Origin: Lycocorax pyrrhopterus obiensis
Lineage: Eukaryota; Chordata; Aves; Passeriformes; Paradisaeidae
NCBI GenBank assembly: GCA_014706295.1
Contig: JACSVZ010000008.1
Span: 18,703,659 to 18,767,658 of the forward strand
Direction of reading: 5' to 3'
Length of the DNA: 64,000 bases
Under the pieces are notes generated by a model, which was not told where the DNA came from, did not search any database, and saw nothing but the letters and a program-made list of their open reading frames with translations. Made by a program: the position numbers and the translations under genes. Below are positions 13,450 to 27,670 of the stretch, piece after piece (position 1 is the first letter of the stretch; the number at the start of each line of letters is the position of its first letter).

Positions 13450-13545
13450 TTCATAGGCCAATCCTTGAAATGTAAACTTGGGCATCTAAATAGAGATAGC
13501 CTAAAGATAAGACCAGCTTAGAGCAGGAATCCTCAGAAACATACT
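13450..13545. repeat. Possible old sauropsid repeat fragment
   Basis: The run around 13470-13510 (including TGGGCATCTAAATAGAGATA and GCCTAA) resembles the CACCTAAATAGAAGT-type text of interspersed repeats common in turtle and bird genomes. The match is short and diverged, so the call is weak. Confidence 0.25.
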
Positions 13546-13994
13546 CTGCAGTCAAAAATACTTTCTGGATAAAGCCATCATCTATGGGGCTGCTGACAGT
13601 GTCACAGAAATAAGGCACCGATGTAAGCTAACCCTCTCCTGTCCCTGCTGTACAGAGGCACCCAGGACAATGCTGTTGTGTGCAGGGAGAGAATGAGGCT
13701 GAAGGGCTGATGAATTCACCCAGTGCCATGTACAGACAACCACCAGGTGCCAGTTTGACACTGGTTTCACCAGTGTGGGATGCTGCTCGTTTGTGGGACA
13801 GACCTTTGGGTGAGGGCTCAGTGCTTACCTAAAGCCAGAATCAGAAAACACCGGTAGCTTGGTTGTGCCATGAAATCACCAGACCAAGAGGTCATTGGTG
13901 GGGAGGAAAATGGCATTGAAATAAGGAGCTGGGACTGTTGTACTGTCCTCCCCTCAGCAGCTGGGCCTTGGGTCACATTCGTTCAAGCCAAAAT

Positions 13995-14115
13995 TTCTGT
14001 CGGACATGTGAAAGAGCTGCCCCCGGAGGGGTGTCTGTGTGTGCGGTGGCTGGGTGTCCCGCTCCCTGCAGGGCTGTGTGCGCCGGGCGCATCCTGCGCT
14101 GCAGAGCCGGGCAGC
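13995..14115. other. Small CpG-dense patch
   Basis: About ten CpG dinucleotides lie within some 120 bases (for example GTGCGCCGGGCGC near 14079-14091), in a window otherwise poor in CpG. It is too short for a classical CpG island, and no transcription start or first exon is visible. It could be a GC-rich exon of an unannotated transcript, a regulatory site or drift. Confidence 0.35.
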
Positions 14116-17100
14116 TGCCTTCCGTTTGGCTTCAAAAAGCCAAAAGACGGCAATCCAGCCATTCTTCTGGCCAATAGATGGTGCTCTCCAGCTGATTTTC
14201 TGTCTTGAGTTGGAGTTTGGCAACAGTTTCAAGCAAGCTCTTTCTTATTGTTAAGGCCAGTAAATCTTTTCTGGACTGGGTTGAACTTCCCAATTATGAA
14301 AATCAGAGCAGGCTTTTGGAAACTCTCTTCAGAAACAGGCCTGATTGACTAGGCAGATTTTTTTCCATTTGCAATTAAGATTTTGTATAAACTTAAACAA
14401 TGGTGAAACAACAAACCCCATCGTGCTGCATGTACAGTGTGCTGCTGGCAGCCTGACAGCTTATGACTCCTGAATTATACAGTGATGACCCAGTGCCAAA
14501 TAGGAACAGAGCATGTTCATAAACATGCTATCAGCTAGGAACACAGCATGCTTTTAACCTCCCTGAAGCCTTGAATAATCGCATTGTGACAAACTAATAC
14601 AGCCAGGTGGTGGGTAGATCAGAGCAGGATAGCTCCTTCCTGGCACTTGCGACCCTTGTATTGGAGATGGAGTTTCACAGCTGATTTAAGCTACCTGGCA
14701 GCTGTGCTGTGGGTGAGCAGGGTGCTGTTCTGCACCCCTCTGCTGCCAACTGTGTGTTTGCAGTTGTTATGCAACTGCTTTTCAATTTTACCTTATTTTA
14801 TTAAGTTTTCTTTGACAGTATTTTGTTTAACACACTTTTGTTGAGAACTCTGTGTCTCTTGCTCTTGATCCTGGCTGTGTCATCCTGTCTGCTTTCTTCT
14901 GCCAACTCTACTGTTTGTTGGGTCCATCTGTGATGTGATTCAGTTCCCTACTGTTGGTGAAAATTATCAGTGGAGAGTGTCAGCAAGACCCTTTCTCTCT
15001 TTCAACAACAATAAGCCCAGGAATCAGTTTTGTTTGCTGAGGGAACTGCAGTCAGAGACTTCAGAAACCTGGTGTTATTCACACTGAGATTGACAGTAGA
15101 ATTCCACCTGACGTGGATGCTACAGGAGCAGTCCCTGGGCTCTGGTTTTGCACATGGTTGTGTGAAACAGCCCAGGTGTAGGTTTTGTGCCCCATTGGTG
15201 TTAAGCACACCAATATGTGCTTCACTTAGCTACCTGTTGTCTGTAAATGTCACCCTTAGGAAAATACTATTTCAAAGGACTCACAGCTGCTTATGGGAAG
15301 GCAGTATATCACAAGGGGGAGATGCACTGCATCAAAGACAATGCTCTGCAAATGCTACATCTGAGATTAACTTCCCAGCCGTCTCTTGATGTGCTTATAA
15401 TCAAGGGCATGTGAGCTGCAGCTTCCTTGCTTTGCTCTTCCTTGTCAAAAGGACCTGGTTAACGCAAACCTAGGAAGTATGACAGGACATTTCTTTATGC
15501 ATTGCTGGTGGTTTAGGTGGACAGCACTCACTCGAGTCACTCTGTTGGAGGTGTGGAGCATATCCTCCTGGGTCAGCTCAAGAGAAAGTATCCAGTGTGC
15601 TCAATCTGGCAGGAGTTTTGTATTAACTCCCCTTCCCCCAAAAGTGTTATCACAACCATCTAATGCATTTTTATGGATATAAAAACTGCCCCTGATTACT
15701 GAACTGAAGGGAACATGACAGCAATTTGTTCCGGTTAATAACCAGGAGGCTTGACTTGAAATAAGTTGGAATGAAAGCAAGATTAAACCAGATGCAGAGA
15801 GAACAGAGTTGCAAATTATTGAAGGAGTGCTTGAGGTTTCACGTGCTGATTTTTCTTAAAAACTAATGTATGTTGAGAGTGCTCTTCAAATCCATGGCGC
15901 TTTCTTCTTCCACTGTGAAAGCACAGTTATGCACTGCTGAGAACAGGGAAAAGCCTTGCTTTGAAAAGCATGTGAGGGAGCACATGGAGATGGTTGGATT
16001 GCCCTGTTATATTTCTTGAATGGGCTTTTCTAGTGGCTGTTGTAAGCCAGATAAGCACACACTGCTGCTTCCCCCCCCCTCTCTTAACTCAAGAGTCAAT
16101 AAGGAAATAGTCAATAAGGAATCCTCAGTCTTGGGTTTTGCAAGACTGTTTCTGGTTTTTGTAGCCAGTGTTAAATGATGAACTCAGTTGAGGCAGATAT
16201 TTATACCTTAGTTTCCATATGTTTGCAAAAGTAATAGATCACAAGGAAGACAAATTGTTATTCTTGATTTTTTGTTTCTCCAGGATGTTGTCTACTTCTT
16301 TTCATGGCCAGAAGGTTTGCATCCACCTGATTACTTGGTGATGTCCTAGAAGTAATTTGAATGATTCAAGGATCGAGAGCATGAGTGTATTGAGGTGAAG
16401 AGAGAAAATTCTCTACACTCACAAGTCTTGCTTGTGTTATGATTTTCATGTCAGGGAACATATCCTGGAAGAATCTAAAGCACGGAGCCTTGCTAATGGC
16501 AGCTCTTGGTGCAGTTGCACATTAAAGTTTCCATTAACTGCAGCTGTGCACTGGTCTGAAGCACAAGGCTGGTCACTAGAATCAAGAGAATCTGGGGAGG
16601 CTCAGATCATCTGTTCAGAGGCAGATGTTAACAGCAGTGTGTAGGCCCAGAAGCCAGAGGGTGTTGACAGCTGACTTGGGGTTGCATCTAACAGCAGAAT
16701 TTTTCTAAAGTATTGGATTGATGCCAGAAAGGGAACCCCAGCTCTGGTTGTCTTAGCAGCACATGTGACCAGTGCTTAGCTCTGTGTGTATTTGCTGTTG
16801 CCTTACAGGTTCACTGGTGCTGCTGTTCTGTGTCAGAAAGTTTAATACATCCCAGAGCACCCCATCAGTGTCTGGGCACTGGAGGCTGTGTGTCCACTTT
16901 GCAGTGTTTATTTCTGTGAAGCTGAGTGGGTGGTAGTCATAAGAGAGAGGCTTCACTGAAATCAGGGTGGTTTTATGTTTTTCTGGCATACTTCTTTCTC
17001 ATGTCTAATTCAACGGTCTAAAAGCTCCTCTCGCTGGAATATAGTTGGGAGGCATGGGGACACATCCATCTTTTCATGAGCCTCAGTCTTGATAGAAATT

Positions 17101-19570
17101 CACATGATGTCTGACACAGACTGGCCAAGAAGGCTACAGAACTCTGCCTTCCAGAAAGCTGTATATAAGCAATAGCAGCAGATAATTTTAAACCAGCAAT
17201 TTTATTTTCTACCACTATCTCTATCGAGGGTAATGTAGCTACTTGTCTTGCCAGCCCAACCACAACTTGCCCTGGTGGGATCTATCCAGCATAGAGCATT
17301 CCTGGTCTCCATGGACTCTGCTTGCTCAGATCCTGTCCCAGCTCACAAGGTTTTATTGCTACCAACAGATTCAGACATTTTGTTTAATCGTCAATTTCTG
17401 TTTGCTAGACAGGTGGGAATGGCCAGGATTACTTGGCTGCTATACATCTTCTATTTGCCAGTTATTTGGATGAAATATAGATATTAGCAGGCCTGCAAAA
17501 ACAATAGTTAAGCAGAGCTTGCTTTCTTCCAGCTCATTAAACCATTTAGCATTGCATTACTCTCCAGTTCACATCATATATATGATAATCTGACCATCTC
17601 TATTTGTCTAAATTTTTACTGAAACACAAACCAACCATGGCTTATTCACCATTAGCAGTACAGGCTATTATATTTATTTAACAGGAGGAACATAAATCTA
17701 GGTGGAGGAGCTTTAGGAGTGCTGTGGGAAAGGAGCTTTTACAGTAAGGCCACCTTCTATTGTACCTTTGAAGTGTTAGCTCAAGAAACAGGTATCAAAC
17801 AAAAGGAATTCACTGTCCCTCAGATCCTGAGAAGTCCCAGCTGCCTCCAGCAAGGCCATGAGTAGAAGTGTGATCCTTTCACTCATGTGGCTGTTTCTGC
17901 TGCTCCTTGTGCAGCATGGTGTGGATCCAAAGACAGGGAGGGTGGGAAGTGAAGGAAACATGGCGTTTATCTGTGGGCATTTTGCATGGTGGGGGAGATG
18001 TTTTCTGCAGTGTGTAATGGCTATTGGATGATGCATGCTGTGAAAGTGGTTTTCAGAAAGCTTCATGGATTACAGATTCTGCAGTGGTCCTGAAGATTTG
18101 TTTCCTGAAGTTGCATTTTCCCCACTTTGTCCATCCACTCTTTGGGAAAGAAACCAAGAGATTTCTAATATTGCTAAGAAGCTGCCCACGCACATAGGAA
18201 ATTAAATTTGTTAGTGGGATTTGCCTGTTGTGATAGGAATGGCCACATTCAAAGAGGTGTGGTAATTCTGTGTGGCTCATTTGATGGAATCGTTGTTCTC
18301 TTCTCCTTTGGTCTGCCCCAGCTGGGGCACTCTGAGCATCTAAACAACTAAGCACATTCACTTGGTAGCCTTCGCTGCAGTTGTTCTTCAGGGTTATTTG
18401 GAAATCACTTTGCATGAGAGTTCATGTTTAAGGTAGAGTTGAGAGCAGAAATAACACAAGTGACCTGCAGTCAAGAGCAGACTGGGATGAGAGCTGTGTC
18501 CAGGGAAAGGCCTCCAATATTGGCATGTGTGACACAAGCAGAGAGTATCCAGTGTCCTGAACTGTTGAGGGAGTCTGTGCTCTCCAGTCTCTTCAGTACA
18601 GTGACTCAGATTAGTGCTAGACACAGAAACCACCGGGGAAGTATAAAGAAATAGTCAGTCATGTATCCTAGCTATGCCTTAGAGAGGGCATTTGATAGGG
18701 AAGAATAAGGGAAGGTGCAGCTCAGAGTGCCTCTATTTCAAGTGAATTAAGAGACAGCTGGGAAGTTAGTGTGGTCTGTTGGAGAAAAGGGGGGTATGGG
18801 GAACTGATTAGATGCAGGAAATATTTTGAAGCGTAATGCTTCTTCTTGATTCCCTGCATGCTTCCCTCCTCTTGCCCCAGGTCAATTCTACTGGCATTGT
18901 TTTCCAACAGAAAATCTGAAGTTCAAGAGAACTACATTTTCCAAGAGTAGGATACTGAATAGTGGCCCAGCTGCCTCTGCAACTTGACCTAAAAACCAGA
19001 GTCAGAGTTCACTGTATCACTGTAAGTCTTTTGGCTCAAGCTCAGCTTTTCTCTTTCTTTTCTAAAAGGGGAACAGGTTGTTGTTCAGAAGGCAGTGACT
19101 AAGTCACCAGCCTTGTCTTTTTATATTCAGTCCAGCATCCACAGAAAGCATTGCCTGACCTAGCTCCATTGTGGCTGAGAAAATACAGAGGCTTTTTTTG
19201 AATACAGAATGTGATGTCTCATATGTTTCAAACTGCAATTTTTCTGTACAACAGAAATACTCTGTGGGGACAAGTAAGCTGTGTAATTTTAAAGTAAGAT
19301 TAATCAACATCCTTTGCTCCTACTCACTGAGCCATTCTTCACCTTCAGAAACACCATGCAGTTGCAATCTGCTCCTTAATTCATCCTATGGCTGGTTCAT
19401 GACAAGTCTCCAAACCTGCAGTACATCATTAGCTCTGGCAATGTGTGGGTAAACATCCTCTGAGAAACTAAAGCATGGGGATGAAGGAAATACCCTGTGT
19501 TTTTGTTTCTGGGGGAACCAAAGAGCTGTTTAATCTTCCATTCCCTACATGCAGAAGTGGTCAGCTGTGT

Positions 19571-19625
19571 CCCAATGTTACTGTCATCTGGAGATTGGCC
19601 CCATGTTACTGTCATCTGGAAGATT
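19571..19625. repeat. Tandem duplication, 26-base copies
   Basis: Copies at 19571-19596 and 19600-19625 share ATGTTACTGTCATCTGGA exactly and differ only by single-base gains on either side. The small divergence suggests a fairly recent local duplication. Confidence 0.85.
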
Positions 19626-20184
19626 TGAGACTGTTTGCTGAGTCTGGTGTCTGAACTGGAAGTGAAAGGGATTCTATGCAAACTGGATCTTTGGCTTTAG
19701 CAAGAGCAGAATTAGGACAGCTGAACTGGAGATCCTAGAGCAGAGGATGCCAGATGGGAATGCAGCTCTTCTCTGCAACTGCCTTCATGATATCCACAGT
19801 CCGACCTCTGGGAGAGGACCGTGGCTAATACATACAAGGTGTCTGTGAACACAAATCAGTATCAGAAAGGTCAGGCAGGCCCGGCTGAAATGTTGTCAGG
19901 GTTCATAGTATGGTGGCTTCTGTTTCAATCACTTGGAGAGATGTCCTGTGTGACAACTTCACAATATGATGTTGCCATGGCTGAGCTGCATGTGATGTTC
20001 TGAAAAAAGATACGGTTTTGAGTGGGAGAGCAAGACACACTTCAGACCTAGGTTTATTAGCTCAGTAGCTGTTTCTATTGCCACATGTTTGCAGCTGCCT
20101 GGCATGGAATAACCACTCAAGACTTACCAGAGGTTGCAGAGGTCAGAAGCTGTTGGGAAGGCTCTGAGCTGCCCTGGGCGGTGG

Positions 20185-23100
20185 TGTGAGAGCCAGGCAT
20201 GCACGCGCTCACGCACACATGCTGGCCAGCCTGCAGCAGAGGTTCCCAAAGGGCTGTGCAAAAAATAACTTAAAAAAGGAAACGGTGTTGTTGAGAATAT
20301 TTTCAGAATGCAAAATAAACTCTGATCCAAGAAAAGGTATTACTTTGGAAGGAAGCCAGAAAGCAAATACAGCCGTGACCTGCAATGACCACAGCTCCTC
20401 TCTTCTGATCCTGGCTGCCTTCTGGCCTTCTCAGGGAGTGCAGTACTGGTTAAAGAGAAGGCCAGCAGCTTCTCTTCTTATTTATCCCTATGGTGAAAAG
20501 ATCAGACAGTTAGGGTACTGGGACTCAGCATTGTCTTGGCTTGGTGAATAAAAAGCCTGGCAAAAAAATCCCACCCTGCACTTACAAGCTTCCTCTTGTA
20601 GGGAGGGAGGAGGAATGCTGCAGAAAAATGTGCTCACTGAACAAGAGCAAAACATGTAAGATCTGTCTCTTCTCCAAATACAGATTCACTGTACTCATTC
20701 AAGGATATGGTTATTTTAGTAAGAAAGCCATTTTTTATTAAATTATGTCAAATAAGTTATCTTTAAGATTCACAGAAAAGGGGAAGTGTTACAGGATTCA
20801 TTCAGGATTTTTTCCAAGGAGTAAACCGGTCTGTAAATATTATGTAAGCAACTTCAATCTGCTCATGCTACTGGAGTGAAAGCAGCAGTGTGTCCTTGTA
20901 AACAGGCTGATGCACAATTCTTTGTGGTCAATGGGATTCTCCCTCTAGGTTGAACAAGGCTTAGACAAAATCTTAGCTCTTTTAATTAAGAGCGGAGGAG
21001 GAAAATGGCAAGATAAGAAACACCTCATTGGAAACAATCAGCTTGGTGCAAAACTACAACACTGCAGTACACTCATCTCAGCCCCTTGAACTGCTTAAAG
21101 AGACTCCATCTGAAGTCATGAGCAGTGTTCCTTCTGGAGCAGCAATATTCCAAGGATGGTGGAGCATGTTCTGTCTGTCTGAGCCGCTCCTCTACTGCTC
21201 TTTCGGGTGGCCTTCACTGGAGAACATCCAATTTGCATGGAAGTTAATACTCACTGGCCTTCAGTTGTGCCCAGTAGTGGGTGCTCCATCTTCCAAGGCT
21301 TTTAGACTTGACTCTCCAGTGCTCCATCACTGGATGAGGTGGGAGATGGCTTTTCAGAAAACCTGGACTTAGGCTTGCATATTTCAGCTTTGACTGGCCT
21401 TTGCAACTCCAGGCAGATCTCAGGAGCAAGACAGGGCTGTACCTAGTGGTCAGAGAGGGACTTGTGGTTAGAAAGGTGGTGGAAGTACTTCTAGTGAGGA
21501 TATGAAACAGTTGTTTTGATAAGACACCTTTAAAAAATAATCTCAACATGGGCAGTTTTGTCTTGATGACAGCACAGGTGGGTCAGGCAGAGTGTTTTGT
21601 TATCTGTATTCTGGGAGTTAATGACTTCAGAGCCCTGACAAAGAGCACACATCCAATTTTATTGGAACTAATTAGCCACCAATGCAGCAGTATGTTCAAA
21701 ATTATGTATTCCTCTCACTGAGCTTGAAGAGCTGCCCTTGTTTCACATCTGTGTCTGATTATGCCTCTTGAACTCTAAGGCAGCTGTCTTACAGGTTCAT
21801 TTTCTGTAGGAACTCAGGAAATTACTCAGGAAAGCCACTGACACTACCTACCACTTACTGCCAGATCTCTTTCACTCCTCATGTGAAGAAGCCTATTACC
21901 GGGAACTGCTGGCACGCAGCGTGGTCCTTGGCAGCCTAGCAATTAGAGTGGAATTTATAAAGAATGATTGCAAGAGGCTCTAAATGTTACCAATTGATGA
22001 GTATTCTTTTGGCTTATGGAGGAGTCCCCAAAGGCTCCAGCCCTTCCCTCCCGCCGACAAATAATAAGGGATTCTACAAATCACATTGAGATCACAATGG
22101 GATTGATTAGGTGTAAGGGAGATAATATATGAAGGAGGATGTAAAGTGATACTTGCTTGCAGATCATTAGTATGGCGAGGGACTTGATTGTTGTAATATT
22201 GACTCGAAATGTTGGCATTGGTTTTTCTGCATGGAGCAGCCTTCGAAGTACTGCAAAAGTGACTGCTTCTCTTTTTATTCCATTTTAGTACAGAAAAGAT
22301 AAGTGACTTGGAAAAACTGAAACCTGAAACTCATTCCTTGTCTGGTCATTTTCCTGATAAAAATGAATTGAAGGACAAAAGGTGATTTCTTAAGTGCTTT
22401 GCAACAAATACACAGTAATTTCTTCCAAAGGGCATGTAGCCCACCAGAGTTGACTTGAATGAGAATTTAGGGCTTCTGATTGTGTTGGTTAACTCATCCC
22501 TTTAATTCTCAATGTAATGCTTTGAGCTATGATTTCATCTGATCTCAATGTTAAGCAAGAGTCAATCATGCCAAAACTTGTATAGGAAGCAGACAAGAGC
22601 AGGTGTTTCATGAAATGGTGTTGGTTAATTGAGACATTTTATTTATTAAATCAATGTCCCAGCAAAGTTCTACAGTCACTGTGCTACTGAAGTTCCTTGG
22701 AGGTGGTTTAAGCACCAAAGTCTTGTTTTTCTGGTAAAAAGAAAACAATTTTTTTAAGCATAGCATTGTTTGTTTGGACATCCTTGCCAAATAAACTTTG
22801 GTAACTTTTCTCATGTGTTTTCTTCTTGATTTTGGCACTCTGTGGCTATGACAATGGTCTGTGATTCAGAAGAGAAACAGTGCTCTGGCAGTGTAACCCT
22901 CCAGGCTGAGAACGTGTCTGGAGACACGTCATTTCATACTGCAATGTGTGATGTTTAATTGCAGAGATTCGTATATATGTCAGAATAGGATCTGCTTTTC
23001 TGGCTCGTTCTACCTCTTTGACTTTCATTCCTTCTGGCACATTGCAGTGCATATCTTTGTGTTAAAATTGCTGCAGACTTGGGCTGGAAAGAGGTGAGTT

Positions 23101-26100
23101 AGGGCTGTACCCTGAGGGGCAGCAGAGGAAAGCTGATGTTTGCGTGGCTGGCTTTGCAAACTGTCCTTAGCATGACCAGAACTGAAGAGAGATGTCAGGG
23201 GACGGGGCAGATGACACACACAGCCCTCTGCAGAGGAGGGAGGTGAAGGTTTCAGGCTGTGAAAGGCAGGCAAAAAAAAAAGAGGTATGTCCTTGGAAGT
23301 GTCTGGTGACTTGCCTAATCAGAGGCTGTATAGACCAGAGGAAGGCAAGCCCAAGTGCCCAAGAAGAGGTCCAGAGGAAAACAGTGTTGTTAGTTTACCT
23401 GTGTGTAACAGATGCTAAAAGTAATAATGGCTCTATTGTTTGGGTTGAAAGTGTGTGTTTAAATCCTCCTCTTACTTCTTCAGTGGTGCAGGGGCTCTAC
23501 CACGAATAGCTCCTCCTGCCCTACCTGTATGGAGCCCTGTGTACCTGCACCTTGGCTGTGTGTATGGTTATGGTCACCTTCTACAGAGACAGGGGACTCC
23601 TGCCTCCCTGTCTGGTGTGCTGAGCCCTACTGGGGTCAAGTAAAGGGAGAAACACAGCAAAAAAGAAGATTTTGTGGATCCAGTAACAGTCATCTGGCTT
23701 TTAAAGCTTTCCAAGATTTCCTGGAAGCTAGATAGCTGTAATCAACCAAGTCTGAGCACTGGACAAACACACTGCACTGTTTGGGTTGGTTTCTTTTTTT
23801 CCCCCTCTCTTTTAATTTAAAAATTATTTGTTGGAGGAACAGACTAAATTAAATCAAATTGCCAAAAGACCACAGGGGAGCTCTACAAGGTCTTTCTTAA
23901 ACTGAGTACATAAACTTTAGCTCTCATTGGTTGGGCCTCTTTGGAGTCTTTAGTCTTTGTTGCTGTTTATTTTTCATAGCTGTCACTCTGTGTAATTCTA
24001 ATTATTGGTTTTGTTAGTGGAGTCATGAAGTATCCTGCTGGCTCAGAGGCTGATGCATGGGAACCTTAAATTGACTGACTGAGTCGTGACAAGTGAGTAT
24101 CACTCCAGTCTCCACAAACTCCTCTGCAGGACTTGAAACAGCCTTGACAATTATTTGGCCAGCTGAAAAGGAGACAGTACCAAAATTAATAAAATGTGTT
24201 TCAGTAAAGCAATTTCCTTTGCCTTTCCCTGTCCTACTTGCCTACTTTACTTCACCTTTTGTCCCCTCAGAAGTTAATTTTAAAATTAAAGAATGCGTGC
24301 TACGTGATACAGCTTTGGGCTTTTAAGTGAGCCTAGAGCCGAAATCAGAGAGGCAGTGGGAATTCAGTTTGACCTCAGCACTTGCCAAGCGTGGAGCAAG
24401 CACACAGGCACTGTGCAGTCACCCAGGTGTGCTGAAGAGGTAGTGTGACATCGCAGATGGCCAAAGGTTGCTGGGTGGACCTGGATCCACCAGTCAGTAA
24501 TATGTGATCTGCCCTTCCTCTGCAGGCTGTGCACCTTGTAGTGCATGCCAAGACTGTCCAGAGGCTGCTGCTTTTTTGGTAGTTTTTTAAGCTCCATGCA
24601 AATAGAAATATTTCAGATTCCTTTCTGAGTTCCCTTCAAGGAAAAAAATCTTATCTAGAACAGTCTTTTATATTTCCTTGCAGACTTGCTGCTACTTATG
24701 GGGAGGCTGAAGACTCAGTGTGGTGCAAGGGGAGTGGGAGTTACATGGGATCTTCTTGGGATGACATCCTTTATTGCTGACCGAATACCCAGCAGAAAGG
24801 ATGAAGGCAGGATGGTGTTGACTTCACGTGTGACAGTTCAGCAAAACTGCATTGGACGATGGTGACAAAGGGTAAGGGGGTTTGCAACTCAGATGATCAC
24901 TGGATCACAGCTTCACAGTGACCTTGGCATTGATCCCAGCACTCAGTGTGGACATGCTGTTGACTTAGGAGCCCAGCCTTTGCTTTCAGCTATGGTAGGG
25001 ATTGGTATGTGCCTGCATGTTGACTTCTGCTGACGCTAACGAGTCCCATAGTCTTACACTGCTTGCTGCCTGTGTTGATGGTGTGCTGTCAAATTTAGGA
25101 TGCTCCTACTAGTCCAGGAATCAGTACTAGTGTAACAGGCATTTAATTATCACATGGAGCTGCTATGACTGCAAGCAGGCAGAGCCAGAGATGTAAATCT
25201 GAGTGAGTATCTCATCCACAGGCAGTTATTTGCCTCATACATCAGTGTGACACACCAAATGCTTTTAAGTACTGATATGTCTGGATGCAAATGAGTTCTT
25301 GCCTGTCTGTACCTCACCTCCTGGCCACAGCATGAAGATATCTGCTAGGCTCAGTCCATGGTACTAAAATTACCTGGGTTTTCCTGGCTGTCTCTCCAAG
25401 TACAGCTATTCAGCCCCACGTGAGTAACCGTAGCCTGGTATTTTTGCACTTCATTGCAAGCTTAGCTACTGGCTTCAACAAATTATCACTCATTCTTGGT
25501 ACAGAACAGTTTATCAAAGAGGACTTTACAGCAGCTAATGTCTGCATCCAGCTCACAGTCCTGTGTCAGGACAAGCAAGATGCCCCGTTTACTCCTGCTC
25601 CACTGGCTGTGTGAAGTAGGCTTGTTAGTTATTTTTCAACACTACCAAAGCATTTAAGGATTCTCAAGGACTCCAAGGGTTAACCAACAGAATTCTGGAT
25701 ATCTGCAAAGAACTTTTACCTGAGATTAGTTGTTTTGCTTACTTATGTGTTGGCCATGAATAGCCCTCGGCAAGCTGTGATGAAGAGCAGGCTGGACAAA
25801 CAACTAATGCTGCTAATATTGACCCAGAGCTCCATTTAGTTTTGCAACCCCCTTTCAAAGGAAGCAATCAAAAGAAATCACTGTGAGATCCTGAAGACTG
25901 CTTGTTTGTTTTTTCACATGCTGCTCAGCTTGGGAGGTGAAAATGCCCAGCAGTTTGATTTCCTCTTTCTCAGACGTTGTTCAGTTCTTGATGGCTTTGC
26001 ATTTTCAGTGCTGGAAGGGCAATGTTGAAATACACCTCCAAGAGATCATGAAAAACATTCTGGTTGCAGAAAGTTTGGGACACTTTTTAAAGGATTTTTT

Positions 26101-27600
26101 TATTATTGGTTTTCCATTTTGTCAGGTCACACTGCTGAGCTTTGTTTTAAGATTTTTTTTTTTAATAACTGGCCTATTCCTACGTATGATTATCACTCAT
26201 CACCTCTGGTGATGCACAGATTGTCTAGCAGGTAATTTTCCAGTCTGAAATCTACCAAGTAGACTTTGGAAAGCTTTTGCAGCGTGCTGATGTTTTCTAG
26301 ACAACGGTATATAAATGCCATTTCCAAGTGTGACTGCTGTTATTATTCCCAGATGTGCCAGTATATTTAGTTGCCTAAATATAGCTGTTGGTGAGGAGTT
26401 TTAGGCTTTCAGGGCAGGAGGTCAGCTTGAAAGGGACTCAGAGTTGTAAAGTAAGCAATTTCTGGATTTCCAGCCTCATCAGCTCTCACTTTGAGTGTGA
26501 TGGAAAAGCCTTTAAGCTGCTTTTGTCAAGCTTGGGAGATAAAACTGGCATTTCTGGGGTCTATCTCATAGAAAAAAATGCTAAGGTGTGTGTCATTTTG
26601 GGTCACAAGTTCAATTGGTGTAAATTTGTCCCACTGTATTGACATAGTAGAGCTAACGTGATTTCCTCTGTATACTCCTGGCAGCACCAGTAGAAGAACT
26701 TTAAATGGGAAATGTCAGAAATACAGTCACCTCCCCATCTTGCCACGTGGGGAAGGAGCAAGTGAAGAGATAATGCCTTCTTTGGAGCCAGAGCATTGAC
26801 ATCCTTCATTCGAAGAAACAAGCTGAGGTTGACGTGGGGTCAGCAGCAGAACTTTGGATTTCAGTGAGTCTAAGGGAAAGCTACACCCAATCTGATGAGC
26901 TGCAGCTTGATCTTGTGTCACACTTCAATATTTATGTACTGAAGGCTCTTTGTTTAATGTCAAATATTGTCCTTTTCCTGTCATGACTGTCATGTAGCCA
27001 TCTGTGTTAGCTAGGCTTGCACCTTTTATGTGTCATAAAAAATGTGCATATTGTAGTTTGATATGCTGGAGCATAATAAAAAGGTGTGTGCAGTGAACAG
27101 AACTGTAGGAAAAATGGGTTGTGATCTTGCCATTAAAGAAGGCAGTGACCATGTGGAAAAGGCCCTGGTCTTGGCCAAAGACCTCTTTCTGACTCCTACA
27201 TTAGAAAAGCACTGACTTTGTACTTCTTATGTACCTTATTAAATGTGAACCTGTGCTTTCATTTTACCCTTTCTTGTCTCATCCCCTTTTCAGGATTCGT
27301 CTTTCCTTCTCATTTAGTAGTCATTCTCTAGTTTATTTTAAAATCTCTTTTTGTAGGACTGTAACTGGACACTTCCTACCTGACCCTACCTCTTCCTCTT
27401 GCATGTCCCTGTGAAACAAGGGAACTTTTCACCTATAAACCAGGAAGACTTAACCAGGAGCATCTGGCAGAATCACATAATTTTCAGTCAAAAGGTTATG
27501 ACAAACTTTCTATTTTCTACAGAAAGTACACATTTTTTGTATGCTCTAAAAATTTCACTTACTCAAGGATCTGACTTCTGTCCAGAAAATAATTCTGACA
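20185..27600. other. Noncoding stretch, no gene seen
   Basis: No gene recognised. An alternating CpG/CA-rich run lies at about 20198-20222. Text at 21640-22310 is AT-rich with many homeodomain-like ATTA and ATTGATTA words and could be a conserved noncoding element. A short inverted repeat (ACGTGTCT, GG spacer, AGACACGT) lies at 22912-22929. Confidence 0.6.
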
Positions 27601-27670
27601 AATTTTCTCAACCAGCCCTAATTTTTCTTCATCAGGAATTTTCAACCAGTCCTAATTTTTCTTCATAAGG
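27601..27670. repeat. Tandem duplication, about 35-base unit
   Basis: Copies at 27601-27636 and 27637-27670 sit directly side by side. Both contain CAACCAG, CCTAATTTTTCTTCAT and a final AGG. They differ by a two-base gap near the start and a few substitutions. A replication-slippage origin fits. Confidence 0.85.

Larger units (their letters stand above)
13546..20184. other. Noncoding stretch, no gene seen
   Basis: No exon or RNA gene recognised. It contains a CpG-denser patch near 13995-14115, a 15-base-period duplication of AGTCAATAAGGAAAT near 16094-16121, and a tandem duplication at 19571-19625. Short open frames occur on both strands without domains. Confidence 0.6.
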
